Source: Actinomadura violacea (lineage in GTDB: Bacteria > Actinomycetota > Actinomycetes > Streptosporangiales > Streptosporangiaceae). From it: DNA of 64,000 nt. This document shows, one piece after another, positions 34,460-42,839 of this stretch. The translations under genes were made by a program, and so were the position numbers. Every line of letters starts with the position of its first letter. Position 1 is the stretch's first letter. Below the pieces are notes generated by a model that had not been told where the DNA came from, made no database searches, and saw nothing but the letters and a program-made list of their open reading frames with translations. The stretch covers positions 248,001 through 312,000 of the forward strand of contig NZ_JAGEPF010000010.1 of assembly GCF_017573465.1 (NCBI RefSeq), read 5' to 3'.

Positions 34460-35647
34460 ATGACCGATCTGGAGATCCGGGACGTCCCCGAGGCCGATGT
34501 CGACGGGATGATCGACTTCGCCGGTCTGGTGTTCCACCAGCGCATCCGCGAGCGCGATCTGGAACGCTGGCGCTGGATGATACGGCGCGCCGAGCGCATC
34601 GGCGCCTGGTCCGGCGGCGTCCGGGCGGGGCAGATCGCCGTGCTGCCGATGCGGCTGGCCGTGCCGGGCGGGACCGTCGAGTGCTCGGCGATCACCGCGG
34701 TCGGCGTGCTGCCGACGCACCGCCGCCGCGGCGTGCTGTCGGCGATGATCGAGCGGATGCACGCCGACGCGATCGCCGCGGGCCGCCCCGTCGCGGCGCT
34801 GTGGGCGTCGGAGAGCGCCATCTACGGCCGGTACGGCTTCGGTCTCGCGGACCGGGCCGTCGAACTGGAGGTCGACACCTCCCGCCCGCTGGCGCTGCGC
34901 ACCGAGCCCGACCCGCGGCCGCTGCGGTTCATCGACCTCGCCGAGGTGCCCGCCGTCCTCGGCCCGATCCACGCGGCCGCCCTGGCGCGCCGCCCCGGCG
35001 GGCTGGTACGCGACGACGAGTGGTGGGCCCGCAACGTCCTGCCCGCCGAGGAGCTGAGCGACGACCGGCTCACCGAGCCGCGCGTCGTCGTGCACCCGGA
35101 GGGCTACGCGATCTACCGGACGGGCCGCGGCACCGTCCGGCTGGAGGACCTCGTCGCCGCGGACGCGCGGGTCGAGGCGGCGCTCTGGCAGTATCTCGCC
35201 GGCATCGACCTGACCTCGCGGATCACGGCGCCGAGCCGCCCGGTGGACGACCTGCTGCCGCACATGGCCGCCGACCCCGACCAGGTCCGGACGACCGCCG
35301 ACTACGGCGCACTGTGGCTGCGGCTCGTCGACGTCCCGGCCGCGCTCCGCGCCCGGTCCTGGGCGGCCGACGACGCGTTCGTGCTGGACGTCGCGGACGC
35401 CCGCATCCCCGGCAACCACGGCCGGTGGCGGCTGGCGACCGGGAGCGAGCCCGGCTGCGAGCACACCACCGGCGCCCCCGACCTGTCGCTGGACGTCGCC
35501 GACCTCGCCGCGGTCCACCTGGGCGGCGCCAGGCTGACCACGCTGGTGCGGATCGGCGCGGTCACCGAGCACACGCCGGGCGCCGCCGCGCGCCTGGACG
35601 CGGCCCTGGCCGTCCCGCTGGCGCCCTACACCAACGACGACTTCTGA
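34460..35647 (+). CDS. Eis-type GNAT N-acetyltransferase
   Basis: A 395-residue protein built like mycobacterial Eis: an N-terminal GNAT domain with the acetyl-CoA loop VGVLPTHRRRGVLSAMI, a second cryptic GNAT region and a C-terminal SCP2-like domain. The catalytic tyrosine context IYGRYGFGLA matches Eis Tyr126. The protein ends in NDDF, so the terminal phenylalanine carboxylate that serves as general base in Eis is kept. Eis acetylates several amines of aminoglycosides and also a host protein lysine. A -10-like TACCGT (34448-34453) six bases upstream suggests a leaderless mRNA. Confidence 0.9.
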   Translation: MTDLEIRDVPEADVDGMIDFAGLVFHQRIRERDLERWRWMIRRAERIGAWSGGVRAGQIAVLPMRLAVPGGTVECSAITAVGVLPTHRRRGVLSAMIERMHADAIAAGRPVAALWASESAIYGRYGFGLADRAVELEVDTSRPLALRTEPDPRPLRFIDLAEVPAVLGPIHAAALARRPGGLVRDDEWWARNVLPAEELSDDRLTEPRVVVHPEGYAIYRTGRGTVRLEDLVAADARVEAALWQYLAGIDLTSRITAPSRPVDDLLPHMAADPDQVRTTADYGALWLRLVDVPAALRARSWAADDAFVLDVADARIPGNHGRWRLATGSEPGCEHTTGAPDLSLDVADLAAVHLGGARLTTLVRIGAVTEHTPGAAARLDAALAVPLAPYTNDDF

Positions 35648-35672
35648 TCCGCCGGGCCGGGGGAGCGGCGGG

Positions 35673-36704
35673 TCAGCGCCAGAAGAAGACCTTGGCGCTT
35701 CCCCCGGTCGCGACCTTCGCGGCGCCACCGCCGTGCTGGGCCACCTGGAACCGCAGCCGGTAGCCGTCACCGATGGTGTCGGCGGCCACCGAGTACACGA
35801 TGTGGGTCTGGTCGCCGGCCGACACGTAGTCCTGCACGGGCCCGCCGGTGACCTTGCTGTCGTCCTTGGCGTCGACCTCGACCGCGCGGGCCTGGATCAG
35901 CGTGCCCGCGGGCACCCCGGTGACCGTCACGGCGGCGGTCAGCGAGTAGCGGGCCGGCCCCCACAGGATGCTCGGGCCGCCGCTGTCGGCGTGCTGGTGC
36001 TCGGAGTCGGCGTAGTCGTGCTGCCAGCTGACGTTGGTCCACTGGCCGGCGGGCAGCTGCTGCTCCTTGGTCGTGCCGACGGACACGTAGCTCGGCATTT
36101 CGTCGTCCTCACCGGGCGAGACGCCGACGCGCCACTGCCCATAGTCGCTCTTGACGGCGCGGTCGTAGTCGAGGCCGACGCCGTTGATCGTGTGGTCGTT
36201 GGAGTACTGCTGCAGCTGGGCGCGCTTGTCCCAGCGGCCGCCGGACCAGGCGTACGTCTGCCACCCGTAGGCGATCTTCCCGGCGTCGAACGCCCGGTTC
36301 ACCGGCCCGTAGCCGGCGTACAGCCCGACCCGGCCGCGGCCGAGGACGGACGCGGCGCCGTCCAGGTAGGCGTTGATCGCGTCCTGCTGGGCGGACGAGG
36401 CGTCCCAGTCGACCGCGAAGTAGATCGGCCGGTCGTCCGGCATGCCGCACGCCTCGGCCTGGCTCGCGGCGGCCGTCGCGTCCGCCGCGCCGGCCGCCTT
36501 GCCGTCCAGCGCCCGGTTCGCGGCGGTCTCCCACACCACCACCAGCCACACGCCCGCCGCCGACAGCTCGTCGGCCTCGGCGCGGTTCAGGTTCTTGCCG
36601 GTGGTGTCGTGCGAGAGGTAGCGGCACGCGAACTTCGCCCCGGCGCGTTTCAGCGCGGCCGCGCCGGGGCGTCCCCACGCGTAGTCGACGCCGAAGACTG
36701 CCAT
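35673..36704 (-). CDS. DUF1906 glycoside-hydrolase-like protein
   Basis: A 343-residue protein whose first 210 residues match DUF1906 (Rv2525c-type, GH25-like barrel): MAVFGVDYAWGRPGAAALKRAG, FACRYLSHDTTGKNLNRAEA, IYFAVDWDASSAQQDAINAYL, VGLYAGYGPVN, and QYSNDHTINGVGLDYDRAV. The C-terminal 130 residues are a beta-rich jelly-roll-like domain (YSLTAAVTVTGVPAGTLIQARAVEV). Such proteins act on cell wall glycans, though their chemistry is unproven. No signal peptide or Tat motif is visible, which is odd. ATG 36704 has GGAG upstream. The next gene is divergent. Confidence 0.85.
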   Translation of the reverse strand: MAVFGVDYAWGRPGAAALKRAGAKFACRYLSHDTTGKNLNRAEADELSAAGVWLVVVWETAANRALDGKAAGAADATAAASQAEACGMPDDRPIYFAVDWDASSAQQDAINAYLDGAASVLGRGRVGLYAGYGPVNRAFDAGKIAYGWQTYAWSGGRWDKRAQLQQYSNDHTINGVGLDYDRAVKSDYGQWRVGVSPGEDDEMPSYVSVGTTKEQQLPAGQWTNVSWQHDYADSEHQHADSGGPSILWGPARYSLTAAVTVTGVPAGTLIQARAVEVDAKDDSKVTGGPVQDYVSAGDQTHIVYSVAADTIGDGYRLRFQVAQHGGGAAKVATGGSAKVFFWR

Positions 36705-36916
36705 GTCAACTCCATGATTCGGAACCAGGTCATTGCCGATTCAACAGGTTGCGCCCTTTTCGTCGCAGGAGATTCCCGAGGTTGATCGCCCCGAACGGGC
36801 CATTGCGTCCGTTGTGACTGTCCGTGACGACACGCCGACGTTGCGCTAGCGGTTCGCGCCCGCGCTCGCTACAACGGACCTGTCCGCTACGAAGCCGCAG
36901 GCCACGGGGGGGTTCC
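36705..36916. other. Divergent intergenic region, 212 bp
   Basis: The region carries the promoters of the DUF1906 and DUF11 genes. AT content is higher near 36705-36800, but I see no strong symmetric operator. CTACAA and CTACGA strings at 36868-36894 are possible -10 sites for the rightward gene. Confidence 0.3.
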
Positions 36917-37987
36917 ATGGTGATCGGGAAGAGGTCGGGACGCGCCGGCGCGCGGGGGGTCGCGGTGCTGGCCGCCGCGCCGCTGCTCGGGGTGCCGCTG
37001 CTGGGCGCGGCCGCGGGCGCGCACGCCGACGGGCCGGGCCCGTCGGGCCACAAGGGGCAGCACGCGCACAAGGGGCGGCCCGCCAAGCACCAGAAGAAGG
37101 CGCACAAGAAGAGCCTGTCCGTGCAGCTGCACACCAGCGGCCCCGGGAAGACGGTGCTGCCGGGGCGCACGTACGACTGGCCGTTCGCGGTGACGGCGAA
37201 GGCGCCGGGGAAGGCGGGCCGCGCGGTGTTCCGCGCGACGCTGCCGAAGTCGCTGGAGTTCGTGTCGGGGCGGCGCGACTGCGCCGTGAGCGGCTGGACG
37301 GTCGAGTGCGACTTCGGCGCGGTCAGGCCTGGTGAGACGATCGCCGGGATGATCCGGGCGAGGGTCGCGCGGCGGGCCCGGCCGGGGGAGGAGCTGCGGA
37401 TCCCCGCGACGGTGACGTGGCACGGGAAGCGCGACGCCGCGGCCTTCCCGGTGGCGCGCGTCGCCCGGACGGCCGACCTCGTGCTGTCGAAGAGCGCTCC
37501 GGCGACCGCGCGGACCGGCGCGCCGATCTCCTACGAGCTGAAGGTCCGCAACCGGGGCCCCGCCACCGCCGAGGACGTGTTCGTCCGCGCGTCGGGGCCG
37601 GTCCGGCTGCTCTCCGGGAACGCCGCGTGCATCCCCGAGGAGCGGGGGTTCGTGTGCGGGGTCGGCGCGCTGCGGCCGGGCGAGACGCGGACGCTGCGCT
37701 TCAAGGTGCTGCCGGCCGGGAACGTCCGGGCCGGGCGGGTCCTGAGGTACGGCTCGCGGGTGACGTCGTCGACGACCGACCTGAACACCGCGAACAACTC
37801 CATCACGGTGCGCACCAGGATCACGGCCAAGAAGGCCGCTCCGGCGAAGAAGCCTCCGTCCAAGAAGGCCCCGGTGAAGAAGAGCCCGGTGAAGAAGGCT
37901 CCGGCCAAGCGGCCCGGGGGCAAGAAGCATGCGCCGAAGAAGGACCACGGGGGCGCGCCCCAGACCAAGCGGGCGGCCGCGAGGTAG
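36917..37987 (+). CDS. Secreted DUF11-like protein with lysine-rich tail
   Basis: A 356-residue exported protein. The N terminus (MVIGKRSGRAGARG, hydrophobic AVLAAAPLLGVPLLGAAAG, cut near AHADG) is a signal peptide. Next comes a His/Lys/Pro-rich segment, then two DUF11/CARDB-like beta domains, the second clear (TADLVLSKSAPATARTGAPISYELKVRNRGPATAEDV ... DLNTANNSITV, where N is the usual end motif). The last 50 residues are almost only Lys, Ala and Pro (AKKPPSKKAPVKKSPVKKAP), resembling histone H1 tails. It may stick to anionic wall polymers (inference). GGGGGG precedes the ATG. Confidence 0.8.
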   Translation: MVIGKRSGRAGARGVAVLAAAPLLGVPLLGAAAGAHADGPGPSGHKGQHAHKGRPAKHQKKAHKKSLSVQLHTSGPGKTVLPGRTYDWPFAVTAKAPGKAGRAVFRATLPKSLEFVSGRRDCAVSGWTVECDFGAVRPGETIAGMIRARVARRARPGEELRIPATVTWHGKRDAAAFPVARVARTADLVLSKSAPATARTGAPISYELKVRNRGPATAEDVFVRASGPVRLLSGNAACIPEERGFVCGVGALRPGETRTLRFKVLPAGNVRAGRVLRYGSRVTSSTTDLNTANNSITVRTRITAKKAAPAKKPPSKKAPVKKSPVKKAPAKRPGGKKHAPKKDHGGAPQTKRAAAR

Positions 37988-38031
37988 GTCCCGCGGCGCG
38001 GGCGGGGGAGCGGCCGTACGAGGATGGACCC

Positions 38032-38958
38032 ATGCGTCTACGGATCTTCACTGAGCCCCAGCAGGGGGCGAGCTACGAAACGCTGCTGTCGGTCGCGAAG
38101 GCCACCGAGGAGCTCGGCTTCGACGCCTTCTTCCGCTCCGACCACTACAGCAAGATGGGGGACGTGTCGGGCCTTCCGGGCCCGACCGACTCGTGGGTGA
38201 CGCTCGGCGCGCTGGCCCGCGAGACGAGCCGGATCCGGCTGGGCACGCTGGTGACGGCCGGCACGTTCCGCTACCCGGGCCCGCTGGCGATCTCGGTCGC
38301 GCAGGTCGACCAGATGAGCGGCGGCCGCGTCGACCTCGGCATCGGGACGGGCTGGTTCGAGGAGGAGCACGCCCAGTACGGCATCCCGTTCCCGAGCCTG
38401 AACGAGCGGTTCGAGCGGCTGGAGGAGCAGATCCGGATCGTCACCGGGCTGTGGGGGACGCCGGACGGCGAGACCTTCTCCTTCGCCGGCGAGCACTACA
38501 CGGTGACGGACTCGCCCGCGCTGCCGAAGCCGGCGCAGGCGGGCGGCCCGCCGGTGATCCTCGGCGGGTTCGGGCCGAAGCGGACGCCGCGCCTGGCCGC
38601 CGCCTACGCCGACGAGTACAACGTGCCGTTCCACCAGGTGGCGGAGACCGGCGGCGCGTTCGACCGGGTCCGGGCCGCCTGCGCGGAGGCCGGGCGGACC
38701 AGGCCGATCACCTACTCCGCCGCGCAGGTCGTCTGCTGCGGGCGGGACGAGGCGGAGATCGCGCGCCGCGCCGCCGCGATCGGCCGGGAGGTCGACGAGC
38801 TGCGGAGCAGCGGCCTGGCGGGCACCCCGGCCGAGGTCGTGGAGAAGATCGGGCGGTTCGGGGAGCTCGGCGCCGAGCGGATCTACCTGCAGGTCCTCGA
38901 CCTCGGCGACCTGGACCACCTGGAGCTGCTGGCGTCGGAGGTGCTCGCCAAGCTCTGA
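38032..38958 (+). CDS. LLM-class F420-dependent oxidoreductase
   Basis: A 308-residue luciferase-like monooxygenase family protein, one of the F420-dependent group common in actinomycetes. It is a TIM barrel: MRLRIFTEPQQGASYETLL, FDAFFRSDHY, DSWVTLGALARETSRIRLGTLV, GRVDLGIGTGWFEEEHAQYGIPFP, PPVILGGFGPKRTPRLAAAYADEYN. Such enzymes use reduced F420 to reduce or oxidise small molecules; the substrate is unknown. A GAGGAT hexamer six bases before the ATG may be a leaderless -10. It stands alone, followed by two hairpins. Confidence 0.9.
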   Translation: MRLRIFTEPQQGASYETLLSVAKATEELGFDAFFRSDHYSKMGDVSGLPGPTDSWVTLGALARETSRIRLGTLVTAGTFRYPGPLAISVAQVDQMSGGRVDLGIGTGWFEEEHAQYGIPFPSLNERFERLEEQIRIVTGLWGTPDGETFSFAGEHYTVTDSPALPKPAQAGGPPVILGGFGPKRTPRLAAAYADEYNVPFHQVAETGGAFDRVRAACAEAGRTRPITYSAAQVVCCGRDEAEIARRAAAIGREVDELRSSGLAGTPAEVVEKIGRFGELGAERIYLQVLDLGDLDHLELLASEVLAKL

Positions 38959-38963
38959 ACCGG

Positions 38964-39054
38964 GTCCGGCCGCCGGAGCCGGCGGCCGGACGGCGAGGGG
39001 CCCGCGGCGAGGGGGTGCGTTCCCCGAGGGGAGCGCTCGTCCTCGCCGCGGGCC
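38964..39054. terminator. Two consecutive hairpins between convergent genes
   Basis: First, a perfect 13-bp stem (GTCCGGCCGCCGG at 38964-38976 and its complement at 38979-38991). Second, a 14-bp stem (GGCCCGCGGCGAGG at 38999-39012 with 39041-39054) around a C/G-rich loop. Together they separate the oxidoreductase and the efflux gene. Confidence 0.75.
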
Positions 39055-39154
39055 GCCGTCCGGGGTTGCCGGGCCGGGGTCGCGGACCGCGGGTCGCCGG
39101 GTCGCGGACGCCGGGCCGGGAGCCGCCGGAGCGGTGGCCGCCGTGACCCGGGGG
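39055..39154. other. Low-complexity G/C spacer
   Basis: Between the hairpins and the stop of the efflux gene is a degenerate GGGTCGC/CCGGG-rich stretch with no gene or clear symmetry. Confidence 0.4.
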
Positions 39155-40900
39155 TCAGGCGGCCGCGGGCGCCGCGCCGTCACCGCCGCCCTCGCCGCCT
39201 TCGGCGTCCTCCGGGCGGGCGTGCATCGGCAGCAGGAAGGTCGCCAGGAAGGTCAGCCCGAGCATCCCGACCACGATCCACAGCGTGATCTTCATCGCGC
39301 CGGTGAAGCCGGTCTTGGCCGCGTGCGAGGCGTCCGACGCGATCGCCTTCTGGACGGCGGGCGCCGACGCGGGCGCCGCGGCGGCCGCGGCCTTGACCTC
39401 GCCCTGCAGCCGGGTGCAGGAGGCCGGGACGGCCTCGGCGTCCTTGGCGGTGGCGCGGTCGCGGCCGCAGTCGCGCAGCCCGGTCACGATGCGGTCCTGC
39501 TGCGCGGCCGGGACGGACGCGGCGGCGAGCTGCTTGCGCAGCCCGGCGGCGCCGTCGTCGGCGGCGGTCGCGACGTGCCCGCCGAGCAGCCCGAAGAAGA
39601 CCGTGCCGAGCACGGCGGCGCCGAGCGAGCTGCCGAGCTGCTGGATCGCGGTGAGCGTGCCGCCCGCCGAGCCGGTCTCCTCGGGCTCCACGCCCGCCAG
39701 CACGGTGTCGAAGAACGGGCCCATCAGCAGGCCCATGCCGAGCCCGGTGACGAGCAGGGCGGGGACGAGCTGCCAGGGGGTGACGTCCGGGCCGGCCTGC
39801 TGGAGCGTGACCGACATCCCGGCGATGCCGGCGGCCATGATGACGGCGCCCGCGTGGATGACCTTGCGGCCGAACCGCTGGACGGCCTGGACGACGCCGA
39901 AGCCGACGATGATGCCGGCCGACCACGGGATCTGCGACAGGCCCGCCTTGAGCGGCGAGAACCCGAGGCCCATCTGGAAGAACAGCGACAGCACCAGGCC
40001 GATGCCGGCGACGCCGCTGAAGAAGACGACGCCGACGGCGAGCCCGCCGGTGAAGCCGCGCTTGCGGAACAGGCTCGGGATGATCAGCGGGTCGCCGCCG
40101 GCGCGCTGCTTGCGCACCTCGTACCAGGCGAACACGGCCCAGACGGCCAGGGACGCGGCGATCATCGCGAAGGTCCAGGCGGGCCAGTCCAGCTCGCGGC
40201 CCTGGACGAGCGGGTAGATCATGAGGCCGGCGCCGAGGGAGGCGAGGGCGGCGCCGGTGAGGTCGAGCCGGGAGGCGTGCGGGGAGCGGCCGTCGGGCAG
40301 GAAGCGCAGGCCGGCGAGCACCGCGGCCAGGCCGAGCGGCAGGTTGATCAGGAAGATCATCCGCCAGCCGGTGCCCCACAGGTCGGCGTCGATCAGCCAG
40401 CCGGCCAGCACCGGGCCGCCGACCGACGACAGCCCCATGACCGGGCCGAAGGCGCTGAACGCGGCGCCCATCTCCTTCGGCGTGAACATCTGCTTGATCA
40501 TGCCGATGCCCTGCGGCAGCATCAGCGCGCCGAACAGGCCCTGGACGAGCCGGGCGCCGATCAGCATGCCGGGGGAGACGGCGATGCCGCACAGCAGCGA
40601 GCCGACGGTGAAGCCGGCGGCGCCGATGAGGAACATCCGCTTGCGGCCGTACAGGTCGCCGAGCCGGCCGCCGGTGATGACCCCGACGGCCATGGCGAGG
40701 GTGTAGCCGGCGGCGAGCCACTGGATGGTGGCGGCGGATCCGCCCAGCTCGCCGCGGATGGTCGGGGCGGCGATGGCGGTGATCAGGGCGTCGAGCATGT
40801 CCATGACCTCGCCGGCGAGGATCACGAACAGGGCGGCCCAGCGCCAGCGGAAGCCCGCGGCGCCGGCCGTCCCGGCTGGGGACTGCAGTGTCTCGGTCAT
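39155..40900 (-). CDS. DHA2-family drug/proton antiporter (EmrB/QacA)
   Basis: A 581-residue 14-helix multidrug exporter. Motif A GGRLGDLYGRKRMFLIG, motif D1 near LDALITAIAAPTIRGEL and motif C-like PVLAGWLIDADLWGTGWRMIF are clear. Between helices 13 and 14 is a long soluble loop (about residues 430-520) rich in Ala/Asp/Arg with two cysteines. The start is ATG 40900 (MTETLQSP), with GGAG upstream; a longer frame has no ribosome binding site. It is divergent from a TetR gene and the shared promoter holds dense repeats, so the TetR protein probably represses this exporter. Confidence 0.9.
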   Translation of the reverse strand: MTETLQSPAGTAGAAGFRWRWAALFVILAGEVMDMLDALITAIAAPTIRGELGGSAATIQWLAAGYTLAMAVGVITGGRLGDLYGRKRMFLIGAAGFTVGSLLCGIAVSPGMLIGARLVQGLFGALMLPQGIGMIKQMFTPKEMGAAFSAFGPVMGLSSVGGPVLAGWLIDADLWGTGWRMIFLINLPLGLAAVLAGLRFLPDGRSPHASRLDLTGAALASLGAGLMIYPLVQGRELDWPAWTFAMIAASLAVWAVFAWYEVRKQRAGGDPLIIPSLFRKRGFTGGLAVGVVFFSGVAGIGLVLSLFFQMGLGFSPLKAGLSQIPWSAGIIVGFGVVQAVQRFGRKVIHAGAVIMAAGIAGMSVTLQQAGPDVTPWQLVPALLVTGLGMGLLMGPFFDTVLAGVEPEETGSAGGTLTAIQQLGSSLGAAVLGTVFFGLLGGHVATAADDGAAGLRKQLAAASVPAAQQDRIVTGLRDCGRDRATAKDAEAVPASCTRLQGEVKAAAAAAPASAPAVQKAIASDASHAAKTGFTGAMKITLWIVVGMLGLTFLATFLLPMHARPEDAEGGEGGGDGAAPAAA

Positions 40901-40917
40901 GTCGGCTCCATCGGCGA

Positions 40918-41013
40918 GAACAACGTTCGTGGCAACGAACAACGTTCTACGGCGGGAACGGCGTTCGTGTCAAGTACGATGTTCGTGACGTGATTTTGTC
41001 TCTCAGGTAGAGA
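40918..41013. promoter_or_regulatory. Efflux/TetR divergent operator cluster
   Basis: Two operator types lie here. GAAC-AAC-GTTC occurs at 40918-40928 and 40937-40947 (19-bp period), nested with GTTCGT-N4-ACGAAC at 40925-40940; more GTTCGTG half-sites lie at 40963 and 40981. Closer to the TetR gene is TCTCT-N5-AGAGA (40999-41013), just before the -10 candidate TATATC. AGAT(A/G)TATCGCGA is also repeated at 41015 and 41041. Confidence 0.6.
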
Positions 41014-41069
41014 AGATATATCGCGATTCCCGGAAGTCAAGATGTATCGCGAAAATTGGGAGGTCCGAG

Positions 41070-41810
41070 GTGGCCGTCGCACGTCCCGAGATGCCCACGC
41101 CGCCCGGGCGCAGGCCGCGCCGGCCCGCGCCGTCCCGGCAGCCGCTGACCCAGGAGCGGGTCGTCGAGGCGGCGATCGCCGTCCTGGACGCCGAGGGGCT
41201 GGAGGCCGTCACGATGCGCCGCGTCGCGCAGGAGCTCGGCACCGGCCCGGCGTCCCTGTACGCGCACGTCTCGGACAAGCAGGAGCTGCGCGAGCTGATG
41301 CTCGACCGCGTCGCCGGCGAGGTCCGGCTGCCGTCCGAGCCCGACCCGGCCCGCTGGCGCGAGCAGCTCAAGGAGATCGCGAGCGAGGTCCGCCGCGTCT
41401 ACACCTCGCACCGCGACATCGCGAAGGTCTCCATGGGGCTGATCCCTACCGGCCCGAACCTGCTCGCCATCGCCGACATGGAGCTCGGCCTCATGCGCGC
41501 GGGCGGTGTGCCGGCGCGGATCGCCGGCCTGGCCGTCGACACCCTCGGCATGTACATCGACGCCGACGCCATCGAGGACACCTTCTACACGGCCACCATC
41601 ACCGGCGACGACGACCCGTGGGAGCACTTCCAGAAGTACCTTCGCGAGATCCGCGCGTACATGGCGGCGCTGCCGGCGGACCGCTACCCCAACATCGTCG
41701 CGATGATCGACGACCTCACGGCCGGGGGCGGCGCCGAGCGCTTCGAGTTCGGCCTCGACCTCCTGCTGCGCGGCATCGCGTCCTACGTCGAGGACCGGCC
41801 CGACGCGTAG
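41070..41810 (+). CDS. TetR-family repressor (TetR_C type)
   Basis: A 246-residue repressor. The helix-turn-helix region LTQERVVEAAIAVLDAEGLEAVTMRRVAQELGTGPASLYAHVSDKQEL is classic TetR, and the C-terminal domain resembles TetR class proteins that bind tetracycline-like drugs (DTLGMYIDADAIEDTFY). A Pro/Arg-rich 25-residue N-terminal extension precedes it. GTG 41070 has GGGAGG six bases upstream. It is divergent from the DHA2 exporter and presumably controls it and itself. Confidence 0.92.
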   Translation: MAVARPEMPTPPGRRPRRPAPSRQPLTQERVVEAAIAVLDAEGLEAVTMRRVAQELGTGPASLYAHVSDKQELRELMLDRVAGEVRLPSEPDPARWREQLKEIASEVRRVYTSHRDIAKVSMGLIPTGPNLLAIADMELGLMRAGGVPARIAGLAVDTLGMYIDADAIEDTFYTATITGDDDPWEHFQKYLREIRAYMAALPADRYPNIVAMIDDLTAGGGAERFEFGLDLLLRGIASYVEDRPDA

Positions 41811-41837
41811 CCGTCCGAGCCGCGGCGGAGGGCGGCG

Positions 41838-42665
41838 TCAGCCGAAGACGCGGCGGAACGCGTTGCGCCTGGGGGTGTCCTTGGCGGACTCCCAGACGGC
41901 GAAGACGACGTGCTCGAAGCGGTTCTCGAACTCTCCGCCCGGGCCGAGCGGCCCGGCGAACGCCTCCGCCACCTCCGTGGGGTCGTTGCGGAACACGCCG
42001 CAGCCCCACGCGCCCAGCACCAGCCGTCCGTGCCCCTTGGCCAGTGCCACCGCGAGGACCTTCCGCGCGCGCACACGCAGCACCTCGGGAATCAGCTCCG
42101 CCTTGGCGGGATCCCGGATCGCGCCCCGGTTCGGCGCGGGCGAGGTCAGGAAGGCGACCTCGTACGGCTCGTCCAGCAGATGCCCGGCGTCGGTGCGGAT
42201 CACCGGCACGCCGGGGGAGTAGATCATGTGGTCGCTGTAGAGCAGGTCGCGCTGCTCGCGGTGGAAGTCGTAGTACTCCCGGGCGGCCTGCAGCGACGGG
42301 TACAGGCCGGACGAGCGCGCCAGGCCCTCCTCCTGCGCGTGCGCGCCGTTCAGGAAGCCGCCGCCGGGGTTCTTGGCGGAGGCGAAGTTCAGCGCCATCG
42401 GGACCGTCCCGGGCGCGAGCAGGCGCCGCGCCGCCGCGAGGGTGGTCTCGTCGGTCACCTCGATGCGCGTCGCGGCGCCGGTGCCGGCGGGGAGGCGCCG
42501 CAGGAGGGCGTCGAGCGCCTCCGGACGGTAGAGGACGGTGTCGCGCACGCAGCGCGCGAGGGCGTCGGCGATGGAGACGGTGTGCCCGGAGGGGGCGCGG
42601 TACTCGCCGCTTTCGAGGATGGCCACGGTCTCCTGCGCGGTCATCCGGCGGGGGTGTCTGCTCAT
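41838..42665 (-). CDS. Poly(ADP-ribose) glycohydrolase, bacterial type (TIGR02452)
   Basis: A 275-residue macrodomain protein of the TIGR02452/bacterial PARG family, which removes ADP-ribose polymers or terminal units from targets. The catalytic signature GGGFLNGAHAQEE (GGG-X7-QEE pattern) is complete, and the late GAWGCGVFRNDP loop contacts the ribose in the T. curvata structure. The size equals that of T. curvata PARG (about 277 residues). The start is ATG 42665 with GGAG upstream. No ADP-ribosyltransferase gene lies in the window. It converges with TetR and is divergent from the DUF3152 protease. Confidence 0.92.
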   Translation of the reverse strand: MSRHPRRMTAQETVAILESGEYRAPSGHTVSIADALARCVRDTVLYRPEALDALLRRLPAGTGAATRIEVTDETTLAAARRLLAPGTVPMALNFASAKNPGGGFLNGAHAQEEGLARSSGLYPSLQAAREYYDFHREQRDLLYSDHMIYSPGVPVIRTDAGHLLDEPYEVAFLTSPAPNRGAIRDPAKAELIPEVLRVRARKVLAVALAKGHGRLVLGAWGCGVFRNDPTEVAEAFAGPLGPGGEFENRFEHVVFAVWESAKDTPRRNAFRRVFG

Positions 42666-42839
42666 GTCGCTCCGGATTGTGGCGGCCCCGGGCGGGTCGC
42701 CGCAATCCCTTTTCGCGGTTGACCCGCCACTCTTGGTGACTATGCGCAACGGGTCGGAGATGCAGGCACTTGTGGTGCTACCTGGGGATTTGCCGGAAAT
42801 GATCATATCTTGACTACTTTCTGGCATGCTGGCTCCGCC

